A DNA stretch of 64,000 bases from JAAYCI01 sp964370195. Lineage in GTDB: Bacteria > Bacillota > Clostridia > Oscillospirales > Ruminococcaceae. Location: assembly GCA_964370195.1 (NCBI GenBank), contig CAYJIH010000002.1, positions 62,001-126,000 on the forward strand, written 5' to 3'. Every line of letters starts with the position of its first letter. Position 1 is the first letter of the stretch. Positions 7,744 through 16,497 of this stretch are shown here, piece after piece. The notes beneath the pieces were generated by a model. It saw only the letters and a program-made list of their open reading frames with translations, searched no databases and was not told where the DNA came from. The position numbers and the translations under genes are program-made.

Positions 7744-8904
7744 TTAGATATATTCTGCTTCTTTTAACGCTGCTTCTGCTGCTTCGGCATCTTCGCCAGC
7801 CACCATAATAACAGGGCCTGTGCAACCCATGCCACTTGTGGCATAAATACCTTTTTTCCACAGCACTTTCACTGCATCTTCCAACACAAGAATTTCCACG
7901 CCGGTCAACTCTTCTGTGGTTACTTTCTCCGGTGGCGCTTTCACCTCTTCGCTGGCACCTTTGCTGCCTTCGGCTGCTTTGGCATATGCTTCAAGGATAT
8001 CTGTAAGGCCAGCTTTTTTAGCAGCCTTAAACTCTGCGTCCACCACGCTCAACACTTTGCCGCGTGCGCAAGCACCAGCATAGCGCAAAGCACCAGCCAC
8101 AACAGGAGCACCAGAGGCGCGCGAAATGATGTTTACAATACGGTCATACCCCTCGCCAAGGCCAGGGCCATACGCATCGCCTAAACTCTCATAGCTGCCA
8201 CCTGTGGTGTAAGAACTCATCACCTTCATCACAACATTTCCGGTGAGGCTGTCCATTACCATAACATCCGGCACACCTTGCAGCAAGTCATTGCCACGCA
8301 TCACCACGCCACCATCTGCACGAGCGCTTTGTGTAAAGTGAATGCCGTAGCCATTCTCTTGCAGTTTTGTTAAAGAACGCTCCAACTGACGGGCACCATC
8401 GATGTTCAAAATGCCCACAGTGGGTTTTGCAATGCCGCAAGCTTTTGCTGCTGCAATGCCCGCCAATGCGTTTTTCAGCATGGCACTGGCACGGTCTGTG
8501 TCAGAAGTGCCCGTGGTGGTAGCCACAAACATGCTGCGGCCCATGCCGGGTGTAATTACACGGCCCACGGTGGCTACACCAATGGGGAAGCTGTAGTGCA
8601 TGGTAACAGCGGCATCCAGGCCACCATTTTCCAGCATAGCATCCATTTTAGCATGGCCATCTTCCGGTGTTGCCACCTCAATCAGCTCAAGCTCTGTATC
8701 ATGGGCACTGCCAATCACCACTACTTCAATAGAGGAATCTGAAGCTTGTGCGGCTTCTGCCCCACGCAGCATCTCCTCTTCACCGTGCTCGCTACCCATT
8801 AAGGTCAAGCCCACACGTGCACGTTTTCCGAAACTGCCGGTGGAAAGCCCCGCCGCAATTTCGTCAAATACTTCCGCTATGCTATTTTTGATTTGTTCTT
8901 CCAA
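7744..8904 (-). CDS. grdD: Glycine reductase complex component C, alpha subunit GrdD
   Basis: PlsX-like subunit of component C, which takes the carboxymethyl-selenoether formed on protein A and releases acetyl phosphate together with GrdC. The 386 residues match the family length. The N-terminus RVGLTLMGSEHGEEEMLRGAE and the central PlsX-like fold are recognisable. Near the C-terminus SGMGCTGPVIM places a cysteine at about residue 361, where work on Eubacterium acidaminophilum GrdD located an acetyl-thioester cysteine (position 359 there). The start is TTG 8904, eight bases after GGAGGG. It is the last gene of the grd operon, 44 bases after grdC, and is followed by a bidirectional terminator. 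Confidence 0.93.
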   Translation of the reverse strand: MEEQIKNSIAEVFDEIAAGLSTGSFGKRARVGLTLMGSEHGEEEMLRGAEAAQASDSSIEVVVIGSAHDTELELIEVATPEDGHAKMDAMLENGGLDAAVTMHYSFPIGVATVGRVITPGMGRSMFVATTTGTSDTDRASAMLKNALAGIAAAKACGIAKPTVGILNIDGARQLERSLTKLQENGYGIHFTQSARADGGVVMRGNDLLQGVPDVMVMDSLTGNVVMKVMSSYTTGGSYESLGDAYGPGLGEGYDRIVNIISRASGAPVVAGALRYAGACARGKVLSVVDAEFKAAKKAGLTDILEAYAKAAEGSKGASEEVKAPPEKVTTEELTGVEILVLEDAVKVLWKKGIYATSGMGCTGPVIMVAGEDAEAAEAALKEAEYI

Positions 8905-8948
8905 AGGGTTTGCCCTCCTTTCATCGGGTTTATGTCTGTTTTGGATTC

Positions 8949-10490
8949 CTATTTAAGGGAAGCTGCAAATTCTTTCATTGCATCGGCAATCATCAAGCGC
9001 ACGGCGTCTTTATCCACGCCGGAATCGCTTTCAACCACACCCGTGTTTTTCTCCATTACAAACGTAATACCGTCAAAAAGGTTCGTCATACGGCCAAGGA
9101 ACAAGCTGCCTTTGCCCACAATCATAGCACGGTTCACATTGCCGTTTACCATTTCCTCTTTGCAATAAGCAAGATAGGGAACGCCCGACGGAATGTGACC
9201 TTGTGTTGGAGCAAAGCCAGGCATACCAATGCTGGCAACCACGTTTGCAAGTTCACTTTTCTCAAACACTTTTTTCATAACACCCAAAGCGGCAATCATT
9301 TTGTAGTTTGCCTGCGGCACATCACCAGCGCCAGCCGGCTCTGTAATTTCGGGGTTTTGCATCTCCACAGAATACACGTCTACATCTTTCAATGTAAGGC
9401 CTGCATTATCCAGCGGGGTAGCCACGATGGCTTGCATAACAGCCTGTGGCGAAGCACCACTACCAATGGTATGGCGGCCCACAATATCTGTGCGGATAAT
9501 AGGCGACACGCCATCGTTTTCGCCAATGTTCACAGCGAATGCACCAAGGCAATCCTCTAGGATAGGCACGCCTTTTTTCGCATGGTCTTTGCCATTGAGG
9601 CCCAATTTTGCAGTGGCACCACCAGCCAACACAACAACATTTGCAAACACACCGGCTTTTACAAGCGCAGATGCTTCTACAAGTGCATGGGTTGGGCCAG
9701 CGCAGAAGCTACGGGTATCGCTACCTGTGGCATTTTTACAACCGCAAATTTCACCAATCGCCTTTGCAAAGTTGCCGCCGCCACGTTGATTCATGTCGCC
9801 GCAAGCTTCCTCACTGCACTCGATGAGGTAGTCTACTTCTGCCGGTTGCAAATCGGTCTTGTCAAACAAAAGTGCCAAAGCAAAAGCAGCCGATGCTTTA
9901 CCAGCCAAGTTTTCAAACATTACATGCTCTGACAAAGCCGCATCGAAATCATGGGCTTTTTTTACACAACCAATCAATTTACCCTCAAAGTACATGGGTT
10001 CGGCTTTATGGCCGTCCACAAGTTCTTTGATTTGCTCTGCAGAGCCCGGGTTTTTATCAAGTGTAGCCAGTGTCACCCAGTATTTGCTGATAACCGGATG
10101 TGCCAGCAGTTTTTCTTTCACTGTATTTTGGAAGCTCTCTTCCAAAATTACCAAATCAAACATATCTACAGCTTTCACGCAGCCGTAGAACTCGTCTTCT
10201 GGCATAATTTCGCCATATTTTCCCTCACGGGTGGCGTCTTTAATGTTGTTTTCGTACCAAGGGCGGGCAATTTTGCCCATTTCACGCGGCAACAAGTTGC
10301 CGATATAAGCTTGGTTTGGTGGGTATGCCACGCAATCCTCGAAAGAACGCAGGCTTTTGGGAAGCTCTTTTAGATACTCAGAGCTTGCGTTGAGACGCAT
10401 CTCACTTGTTTGTGTGCTACCTTGATGTAGCACCATGTCGTTTGCTTGTACTAGGGCGTAACTGGCCCCTTTCATAACAGCAAAGCTCAT
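8949..10490 (-). CDS. grdC: Glycine reductase complex component C, beta subunit GrdC
   Basis: Beta-ketoacyl-synthase-III-like subunit of component C. With GrdD it converts the Se-carboxymethyl group on GrdA to an acetyl thioester and then to acetyl phosphate, which supplies ATP through acetate kinase. The 513 residues show the thiolase-like architecture, including MLLPREMGKIARPW-type sequence near residue 65 (here NLLPREMGKIARPW), SDTRSFCAGPTHALVEAS with a candidate active cysteine, and the glycine-rich SIGMPGFAPTQGHIPSG stretch near the C-terminus. ATG 10490 follows GGAGGTGAGCCA. It lies 75 bases after grdB. The function is well established for the family; no residue is obviously missing. 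Confidence 0.94.
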   Translation of the reverse strand: MSFAVMKGASYALVQANDMVLHQGSTQTSEMRLNASSEYLKELPKSLRSFEDCVAYPPNQAYIGNLLPREMGKIARPWYENNIKDATREGKYGEIMPEDEFYGCVKAVDMFDLVILEESFQNTVKEKLLAHPVISKYWVTLATLDKNPGSAEQIKELVDGHKAEPMYFEGKLIGCVKKAHDFDAALSEHVMFENLAGKASAAFALALLFDKTDLQPAEVDYLIECSEEACGDMNQRGGGNFAKAIGEICGCKNATGSDTRSFCAGPTHALVEASALVKAGVFANVVVLAGGATAKLGLNGKDHAKKGVPILEDCLGAFAVNIGENDGVSPIIRTDIVGRHTIGSGASPQAVMQAIVATPLDNAGLTLKDVDVYSVEMQNPEITEPAGAGDVPQANYKMIAALGVMKKVFEKSELANVVASIGMPGFAPTQGHIPSGVPYLAYCKEEMVNGNVNRAMIVGKGSLFLGRMTNLFDGITFVMEKNTGVVESDSGVDKDAVRLMIADAMKEFAASLK

Positions 10491-10565
10491 TGGCTCACCT
10501 CCGATATTTTTTTAAATAAGCCGGAGAGGATAGTCCTCTCCGGCTCAGCCTCACTTAAAGCGCTA

Positions 10566-11861
10566 TTAGTCTTTAAATACGGTTTGCTCGGTCACTTCAG
10601 TTTCCAAAGCACGCAATGCTTTTTCCACAAGTTTCCGGCGCAGTTCTTTTTCCTCGGAAGCTTCCAAAGCAGGGTTGCCCAGAGGATATGGAATGGCGAC
10701 TGTAGGCACAATACGGTTTGCACCAACGGTCAAGGAAATAGGCACAACTGTGCACATGTGCACAACCGGGAAACCTTCTTCCTCAATTGCTTTTACCAAC
10801 GTTGCACCGCAACGTGTGCAGGTGCCTCAAGTGGAGGTGAGGATAACGCCGTCGACACCGTCGGCTTTTAGATCCTCAGCAATGGCCTTTCCGAATTTTT
10901 TGGAGTTTGCAACAGAAGTACCGTTGCCGGTGGTTGAATACCAGAAATCATGTAAAGAGCCAATTTCGCCGGCTTTTACCATTTCTTTGATAACGTCCAC
11001 AGGCAGAACACGGTCAAGGTCTTCGTTGGCATACACAGGGTCGTAACCACCGTGGGCAGTTTCACCGTTTGTAGAATCGAAATCATCAATGTCTACAAGG
11101 CTATATTTGCCATATTTCGATGCACTGGAAGACTCGATGTGGTCTGGGTTGCCTTTCGGCACCGGGCCGCCAGACGACACCAAAGCAATTCTTGCTTTTT
11201 TGATGTCTTTGATGGCAGGTTGTGGATCCACACGGTCAAAGTTAGGCATAGGATATTCGGTTTCGAAAGCCTCGCCTTGGATTTTTTTCACGAGCATGTT
11301 TACAGCACGTTTCGAGCCGCGCTCGTCTGCAAAGAAGTTCACGCGAAGGCCTTTCGGCACATAACCGGTTACTTCTTCGCCTGCAATCACCTGTTTCACA
11401 ACAGCTGACATTGCAGGGATGGCTTTTTTCATGGTAGCAGCAGAATTGCCGGTTTCCACAAAGAAGCCAAAACGTTTGTACATCTCGAGACCTGGGTTTT
11501 CGATGTACATGCCACCCACAACAGGGATGTTCATGTTTTCGTCAACCAATTTGGCCACTGCACCGGCAGCCACGCCATAACGGCCTGCGTTAAAAGCAGG
11601 GCCTACAACCACAAGGTCGGGGCTATAGCTTTGGATCATCTCCAAAACAACTTTAGAAGCGCTCTCTTCATTCTCGCTGAAGTAGCTATCTCCACAAATA
11701 ACGGTGCCAACAATTTCGGCCACGTCTTTCAGTTCTGCCGATAAAGCCATACCAGGACCTACGATACCATCGCGTTTCTCTGGTGGTACATCCGCTTTAT
11801 CTTCGCCGCCAATGCCGGCGTAGAACTGGTTAATATAATGCACGATTTTTGTTTTGCTCAT
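10566..11861 (-). CDS. grdB: Glycine reductase component B gamma subunit GrdB, selenoprotein
   Basis: Substrate-specific selenoprotein subunit of component B; its selenocysteine attacks the glycine-pyruvoyl Schiff base and hands the carboxymethyl group to GrdA. An in-frame TGA at 10827-10829 is read as selenocysteine 345 in the motif TSTUGTCTRCG, the conserved UxxCxxC of the family; the frame continues with CGATLVKAIEEEGFPVVHMC to a true stop, 431 residues in all. Eleven bases after the TGA a perfect 7-bp hairpin with loop GGT has the position and loop G of a bacterial SECIS. ATG 11861 follows GGGGG. Conventional gene callers would split this gene in two. GrdE supplies the pyruvoyl partner, encoded two genes upstream. 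Confidence 0.95.
10799..10815 (-). promoter_or_regulatory. SECIS-like hairpin in grdB
   Basis: ACGTTGC-GGT-GCAACGT forms a perfect 7-bp stem whose loop guanine is about 19 bases after the UGA codon. This fits the known spacing rule for bacterial SECIS elements bound by SelB. Confidence 0.7.
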
Positions 11862-11901
11862 CTTACGTCCCCCTTTACTATAGGATTTCGCCAGCGGCTG
11901 A

Positions 11902-12351
11902 TTAGCCGCGATATTCTTTTACTTCATTGATGATGGTATCTACGTCCAGCACCATCTCCATCATGGCGATTTGCTCCTCATAGATAGCGGGATCAATTTC
12001 GTCTTTTAGCTCAAGAATGTGGTATGCTTTGAGTCCCAACGAGACTCCGGCCAAAGGACCTGCAAAAGTAGGATCACCAGCAGATACGGTTTCGGCAGCA
12101 AGGCCAGAAGCTTCCGCTTCGCCTCCACCTAAGACAACGATGAAGTCGTCTTTGCCATATTTTTCTGCGAGTTCTTTAATCCTAGCTTGGTTTTCGAGGT
12201 CCATGGCGCCTGCGCTTGTTCAGACGAAGCATTCAGTTGTGCTGAATACAACTTCTGCGCCTGCAGGCTTTACGCACTCTTCGATGGCCAAGCCCGGGAT
12301 TCCGTCGCGATCGCCAAGAATAGCAATTTTTTTGCCGTTTAAAATTCCCAT
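11902..12351 (-). CDS. grdA: Glycine reductase protein A GrdA, selenoprotein
   Basis: Small selenoprotein carrier shared by glycine, sarcosine and betaine reductases. It accepts the carboxymethyl group as a selenoether and passes it to component C; thioredoxin re-reduces it. The TGA at 12220-12222 encodes selenocysteine 44 in CFVUTSAGAMDLENQ, identical in position to the characterised Eubacterium acidaminophilum protein. The product is 149 residues, a normal length. ATG 12349-12351 follows AAGGAGAAATGCGTA. An ATG at 12204 that would remain if the TGA were treated as a stop is internal. It lies between grdE and grdB, 40 bases from grdB. Confidence 0.96.
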
Positions 12352-12411
12352 TACGCATTTCTCCTTTATTTTATTTTGTTTGATGTAACCGTTTTTTACA
12401 ATCCGGTTGGA

Positions 12412-13698
12412 TTAAACGGTTTTTGCTGTGAGATAGTTGAAGCCTAGCTCGTTTGTAGCGCCGGTGATCACCTGAATTTCTGCGGTGATGCTGCCGTCTG
12501 CATGCAAGCTGCCTTCCCAACCGCCAGCGATTGTGTTTGCCACTTCTGGGTAACCAATAACGGTATCCAAAGCAGGCAGTGTTACCACCATGTTGGCATT
12601 GCCGGCAGTTACGCAAGCATCGCCTTTTGGTGTAGAATCTGCAAGCGACTGGCTAGCGCCGTCTTGGCCTGCGTATTCGTCTGTGATGAGGCAGGTTTTA
12701 ACGCCTTTGCCCTCAATTTTGTTGCAGTTCATTACGAGGTCAGCATCTGGGTTGCCGAAGCCTTCTTCCGAAATGATAGCAGCATCTGCGCCAAGTAGCT
12801 CGACGAGTTTTGCTGTCATGTTGGACGAACGCTCTTTGTCCATCAATGTAACGTTCTCGTTTGTGATAATGCAACCAAGGAAGTTGATGGTTTTGCCATG
12901 CTCTTCATACAGATCGGTGATAACCGGGCTGTTGGCATGCACATAGCTTGGGTTTTTGTCGCAAGCCGATACGCAGTTGCCGCTGGCAATGGCACCGTCA
13001 AATGCCTCTGTTGGGTACATAAAGGTTGGCACAATTTGCTTAACGTCCACACCATAATAGTAGGTGTTGTGCAAAAGGCCTTGTGTTTGCAGCATGTAAA
13101 CATAAACCACTTTTGGCAAGTTCGGATATTCTTTCACCTGCTCCAAGATTGGTTTTGTTTCATACGTTTTCACTTCGTCAGGCTGTACGTCCTTGCCAGC
13201 TTCACCAAGATAGTTAGCTGCGCGGAAACCTGCCAAACGAACCACCACTTCATGGTCGTGTTGTTTGATGCCATCTACAGGCTCTACTTTCACAACCACA
13301 TTGTTGGTTTTAGAAAACGGGGTGTAGTCTGCACCGGTACCGGTCATGTCGATGATGCCTTCCTGGAAACCAACGATTTTGCCTGTGGTTACCACTGCAG
13401 CGCCTTTCAGTACATGGGTACGGCCGCTACCTACTTGATCCACTCCGGTCATAAAACCGGGGAAGATGCCACCGGGGCCTTCCACTTTTACGCGGGGCTC
13501 CACAACATCTTTCACCGGAACGATGCGGACAGATTCTCCTGGACGAGCCAAGAAAACTTCTACGGATTTGATCCGTTCGTCATCGCCGGCAATTTTGGCC
13601 AATTCATCTTGATTTACATACAAAGTGCCGTTTTTAACTTCGGTTTTATCCGCAAACTGCACATCATTAATCAAAATATTGCCAAGTTCTAAACGCAT
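12412..13698 (-). CDS. grdE: Glycine reductase component B proprotein GrdE (alpha and beta subunits)
   Basis: Precursor of the two non-selenium subunits of glycine-specific component B. It is known to be cleaved at an Asn/Thr-Cys bond, the cysteine becoming the pyruvoyl group that binds glycine as a Schiff base. Here the site reads ASGNCVSACDKNP with Cys242 in a 428-residue protein, matching the characterised position. The N-terminal half carries GPGGIFPGFMTGVDQVGSGRTHVLKG, the C-terminal half GASQSLADSTPKGDACVTAGNAN. I use ATG 13698 behind GGAGGG rather than an upstream in-frame start at 13749. The cleavage-site context identifies the glycine form, rather than sarcosine or betaine reductase. 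Confidence 0.94.
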   Translation of the reverse strand: MRLELGNILINDVQFADKTEVKNGTLYVNQDELAKIAGDDERIKSVEVFLARPGESVRIVPVKDVVEPRVKVEGPGGIFPGFMTGVDQVGSGRTHVLKGAAVVTTGKIVGFQEGIIDMTGTGADYTPFSKTNNVVVKVEPVDGIKQHDHEVVVRLAGFRAANYLGEAGKDVQPDEVKTYETKPILEQVKEYPNLPKVVYVYMLQTQGLLHNTYYYGVDVKQIVPTFMYPTEAFDGAIASGNCVSACDKNPSYVHANSPVITDLYEEHGKTINFLGCIITNENVTLMDKERSSNMTAKLVELLGADAAIISEEGFGNPDADLVMNCNKIEGKGVKTCLITDEYAGQDGASQSLADSTPKGDACVTAGNANMVVTLPALDTVIGYPEVANTIAGGWEGSLHADGSITAEIQVITGATNELGFNYLTAKTV

Positions 13699-13785
13699 AG
13701 TATCCCTCCAGTTCTTATATATTATTGGCAAGCCGGTTGTCCCGGCCATTCCAAACCTCGTAAACTGGGGCCTGTTTAAAAGTTC

Positions 13786-14112
13786 TTAAACAAGCTCATT
13801 CAGTTTCGCCTCCACAGCGGCAATGCCGTCTGCCTCAATGGCTGCTTTGTCAAATACGCACACTTTTTCGCCGCCTTTGTAAAACACCAAAGTTGGGATG
13901 CCCATCACTTTTTGGGCAATGGCCAAACGTTTGTTGCCAGCTGTGTCCAATTTGCAAAATTTTGCTTTGCCTTCATTGCGCTCTGCAAAAGCTTCTACGT
14001 CCGGTAAAAGCGCCATGCAAGGCTCGCATTTTGGGCTCCAGAAATCCACAAACACAAGGCCTTCTGCTTGCAGAACCTCTGCTTCAAAATTTTCTTTTGT
14101 TAGCTCTATCAT
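13786..14112 (-). CDS. trxA: Thioredoxin TrxA with CEPC active site
   Basis: Thioredoxin dedicated to glycine reductase; it reduces the oxidised selenide-sulfide of GrdA after each turnover. The 108-residue protein has the thioredoxin fold, but the active site is WSPKCEPC (Cys29 and Cys32) instead of WCGPC, a variant typical of thioredoxins in grd operons. The cis-proline motif GIPTLVFYKGG is present. I start at ATG 14112, eight bases after GGAGAG; an in-frame GTG at 14121 overlaps that site. It sits between trxB and grdE, so donor, carrier and terminal reductase share one transcript. Confidence 0.92.
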   Translation of the reverse strand: MIELTKENFEAEVLQAEGLVFVDFWSPKCEPCMALLPDVEAFAERNEGKAKFCKLDTAGNKRLAIAQKVMGIPTLVFYKGGEKVCVFDKAAIEADGIAAVEAKLNELV

Positions 14113-14213
14113 AATTTGCACTCTCCTTTCTTACAGTGTAACTATCTACTTATTAAAGCAAGAGCCATACAGCTCGTAGCTCGCAAAAGGGGTTCGCAGT
14201 GGGTTTGTGCTGT

Positions 14214-15434
14214 TTATTTCAGCAGTTCTTCCACAGCTTCTGTTGTAATGGCATCGGCGCCTTCCAAACGGCCCACCGGCTCGCCATCTTTAAACAAAAT
14301 CACAGTAGGCACAGCAGTTACATTGTAATTGCCGGATGTTTTTTTGTTGCGGTATGTGTCCAGTTTTGCTAGCGACACTGCGCCGTTTTTACCTTCCACA
14401 ATTTTCTCAAGGTTTGCCAAAATGTCGAAGCAAACTTCCACCTGCGGTGCCCAGAAAGCAAGAAGCACAGGCTCTTTTTTCTCCAAAACATTCTCGCGGA
14501 ATGTTTCCATCTCTTCCAAATATTTTTCGGCTGCCACAGCGGCAATAGCGCCATCAGCTGCAGCTGTTACTACTTGACGCAGATATTTTACGCGAGCATC
14601 GCCCACACCGTAAACACCTGGTACGTCTGTTTCCATCAATTCGTTTGTAACAATATAGCCTTGCTCGTTCATCTCCACTTTTCCTTTAAGGAAATCGGTT
14701 TTTGGCACAGAGCCAACGAAGAAGAACACGCCGTTCGTTTCCATCTCGGTCAATTCGCCTGTTTTAATGTTTTTAATCACAACATTTTCCACAAGCTCAT
14801 CGCCCACAATTTCTTCAAGCACAGAGTTCCAAACCCATTTGAGTTTTTGATTTTTAAATGCTTTTTCTGCGCTTGCACGGTTGCAGTCTAAGGTGCCTTC
14901 ATCATGGATAACAATAATGGTTACCGTCTCTGCAAAACGAGTGAGGTACATTGCCTCTTCAATAGCAGCATCGCCGTTGCCCACCACCACTACGTCCAGC
15001 TCTTCAAAGAAGTCTGCATCGCATGTTGCACAGTAAGAAACACCTTTGCCGCGCAGTTTGCCTTCGCCTTTGATATTTAGGCTGCGTGGTTCTGCGCCAG
15101 GGCTTAAAATTACACTTTTGGCTTCGTATGTTTCGCCATCTTTTGTAATTACTTTTTTGATAGGGCCACTAAAGTCCACATCGCTTACAGTGCCTTTTAA
15201 CACTTTGGTGCCGAAATGCTCTGCATGCTCTACAAAGTTTTTCATAATATCGGGGCCGGTGGCCTCGCGGAAAGTGCCGGGATAGTTTTCCATCTCCATG
15301 GTGCTAGCAGCCTGGCCACCAGGACGTCCTTTTTCAAGAACAGCGGTTTTTAAGCGTGCACGGCTACCGTAAATGCCTGCTGCCAAACCACCTGGGCCTC
15401 CGCCTACTACTAAAATGTCATATACCTCTGCCAT
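14214..15434 (-). CDS. trxB: Thioredoxin reductase TrxB with C-terminal degenerate thioredoxin-like domain
   Basis: Flavoprotein that passes electrons to TrxA for glycine reduction. Residues 1-308 are a thioredoxin reductase: FAD motif GGGPGG at 11, redox pair CATC (Cys135/Cys138), second nucleotide-binding motif GNGDAA and the FAD-contact GVGDARVKYLRQV. The usual HRR..R signature for NADPH is replaced by HDEGTLDCNR, so the electron donor may be NADH, ferredoxin or unusual NADPH binding. Residues 311-406 form an extra thioredoxin-fold domain with cis-Pro375 (AVPTVIL), but its active site reads FWAPQVEVC: the first cysteine is Val332 and only Cys335 remains. ATG 15434 follows AAAGGAAG. At 406 residues it is about 90 longer than ordinary TrxB. 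Confidence 0.9.
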   Translation of the reverse strand: MAEVYDILVVGGGPGGLAAGIYGSRARLKTAVLEKGRPGGQAASTMEMENYPGTFREATGPDIMKNFVEHAEHFGTKVLKGTVSDVDFSGPIKKVITKDGETYEAKSVILSPGAEPRSLNIKGEGKLRGKGVSYCATCDADFFEELDVVVVGNGDAAIEEAMYLTRFAETVTIIVIHDEGTLDCNRASAEKAFKNQKLKWVWNSVLEEIVGDELVENVVIKNIKTGELTEMETNGVFFFVGSVPKTDFLKGKVEMNEQGYIVTNELMETDVPGVYGVGDARVKYLRQVVTAAADGAIAAVAAEKYLEEMETFRENVLEKKEPVLLAFWAPQVEVCFDILANLEKIVEGKNGAVSLAKLDTYRNKKTSGNYNVTAVPTVILFKDGEPVGRLEGADAITTEAVEELLK

Positions 15435-15529
15435 AAATATATCTTCCTTTCGTTTTCCCAAAGGATATCCTTGGGTCATATTACCAATTGTTGTTGTGTT
15501 TCTTTAAACCGCACCACTTTTATCACAAC

Positions 15530-15913
15530 TTATCTGTGATACTCTGCCGGCAGCGCTTGCATCGCGGAATCTAGCAAATCAAGGTCAATTACCTGAAAAT
15601 CTTCCAGTGCCTGCTGCGGATAATTGCGGTGCTTAATGCCAAGTTTTATCAGCACTTCGGCAGCGCCTTCAATCAACTGCAAACTTTTCATGTCCACAGC
15701 ACCGCGCCGCGTGGAAAGCACAAGGCTTTTATAAGGGCTTTCATTTGGCTTCACACTGCCGCTCAATGGGTGGTTAATCAGCACACTGCCCAGGTGAATT
15801 TCGTTTCGTGCCGCCTCAAAGATGCCGGCCACATCCGCTTGCTTTTCGTGTGTTAATTCTTTATATTTTTCTGTCGCCAGCGGGTTGTTACTGAGGATGA
15901 AAAAATTAGCCAT
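15530..15913 (-). CDS. grdX: GrdX family protein
   Basis: First gene of the glycine reductase operon. GrdX is a small conserved protein of unknown function found only with grd genes. The 127-residue product begins MANFFILSNNP, continues with EIHLGSVLINHPLSGSVKPNESPYKSL and ends in IDLDLLDSAM, all recognisable family stretches. No membrane segment, metal motif or catalytic residue stands out. ATG 15913 follows AAAGGAGACAGTTGTCGCT. It lies immediately downstream of the riboswitch and terminator in the leader, so it is the first gene to respond to glycine. Confidence 0.9.
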   Translation of the reverse strand: MANFFILSNNPLATEKYKELTHEKQADVAGIFEAARNEIHLGSVLINHPLSGSVKPNESPYKSLVLSTRRGAVDMKSLQLIEGAAEVLIKLGIKHRNYPQQALEDFQVIDLDLLDSAMQALPAEYHR

Positions 15914-16020
15914 AGCGACAACTGTCTCCTTTTGGTCGATTTATATTCATGGGTTGTTTTTATAAAGTGCCGCTTGCCACATATTATAAAAATCTTACTT
16001 TCCCCATAATTTCTGTTTCC

Positions 16021-16069
16021 ACAAAATAAAAACAGGAAATATAACACATAAATGCGCCATATCCCCTGT
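16021..16069 (-). terminator. Leader terminator between the glycine riboswitch and grdX
   Basis: On the minus strand two 17-base arms (plus-strand 16053-16069 and 16032-16048) pair with several G-T pairs around loop TTTA and run into TTTTTATTTTG. It lies between the aptamer and grdX, where the riboswitch expression platform is expected. Confidence 0.75.
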
Positions 16070-16094
16070 CAATTTTTTCAAGGCCGGGTCGTGT

Positions 16095-16190
16095 TTATGG
16101 TATTTTTGCCTGAGAGTTTCACCAAACGGTTTGGCGAACCGTCCAGCTTGCCCCTTCGGCGTCTGTGTAGACTCTCCCACAACAGTCATC
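16095..16190 (-). ncRNA. Glycine riboswitch (single aptamer)
   Basis: Read on the minus strand, the leader contains GGGAGAG, then the core GCCGAAGGGGCAAGC (plus-strand 16148-16160 region), a variable hairpin (CGGTTCGCCAAACCG) and the closing AAACTCTCAGGCAAAA. These are the conserved blocks of the glycine aptamer. Only one aptamer core is present; no second copy is seen upstream or downstream. The element sits in the transcribed leader of the glycine reductase operon, so glycine probably induces its own reduction by preventing the downstream terminator from forming. Confidence 0.93.
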
Positions 16191-16281
16191 CCCGCATATT
16201 CTGTTTAATTTCAGGCTTTTTGCCTACGCTTTTTTCACAAAAGCAGCAAGCTAATTTCTTACAGTCCCAAAACTTGTGTTA

Positions 16282-16310
16282 ATTCTATCACAAAGGTTTT
16301 GCTTTGTAAA
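16282..16310 (-). promoter_or_regulatory. Candidate promoter of the grd operon
   Basis: On the minus strand TTTACA, a 17-base spacer and TAGAAT. The start point would fall about 85 bases before the aptamer, which leaves room for an upstream leader segment. Confidence 0.6.
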
Positions 16311-16433
16311 CAACCCTTTTGAAAAAACATGAAAAAAATTTTCAAACTTTACTGTGCAACATAAACAGAACTACAAAAAAACAAGATGTTTTACTTGTTT
16401 TTGTATGAATTTTTTGTGAACTTCATTCCTCAC

Positions 16434-16461
16434 TTGATTATTTGCCAACATGCGTTACAAT
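16434..16461 (+). promoter_or_regulatory. Candidate promoter of selA-selB
   Basis: TTGATT, a 16-base spacer and TACAAT, ending 36 bases before the selA start codon. Confidence 0.6.
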
Positions 16462-16497
16462 AGAATGTGAATCTGTAAGAATTAAAGGAGAAAATCC

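Noticed and set aside
10566..10799. Separate 77-residue gene downstream of a 344-residue GrdB
   Set aside because: It is the C-terminal part of GrdB after the selenocysteine TGA, in the same frame and with conserved UxxCxxC.
11902..12204. Separate 100-residue gene after a short upstream fragment
   Set aside because: It is GrdA downstream of the Sec44 TGA; the upstream 43 codons are in frame and have the ribosome site.
12898..13692. 264-residue plus-strand frame opposite grdE
   Set aside because: Composition rich in His, Phe and Cys, no ribosome site, antisense shadow of a well-conserved gene.
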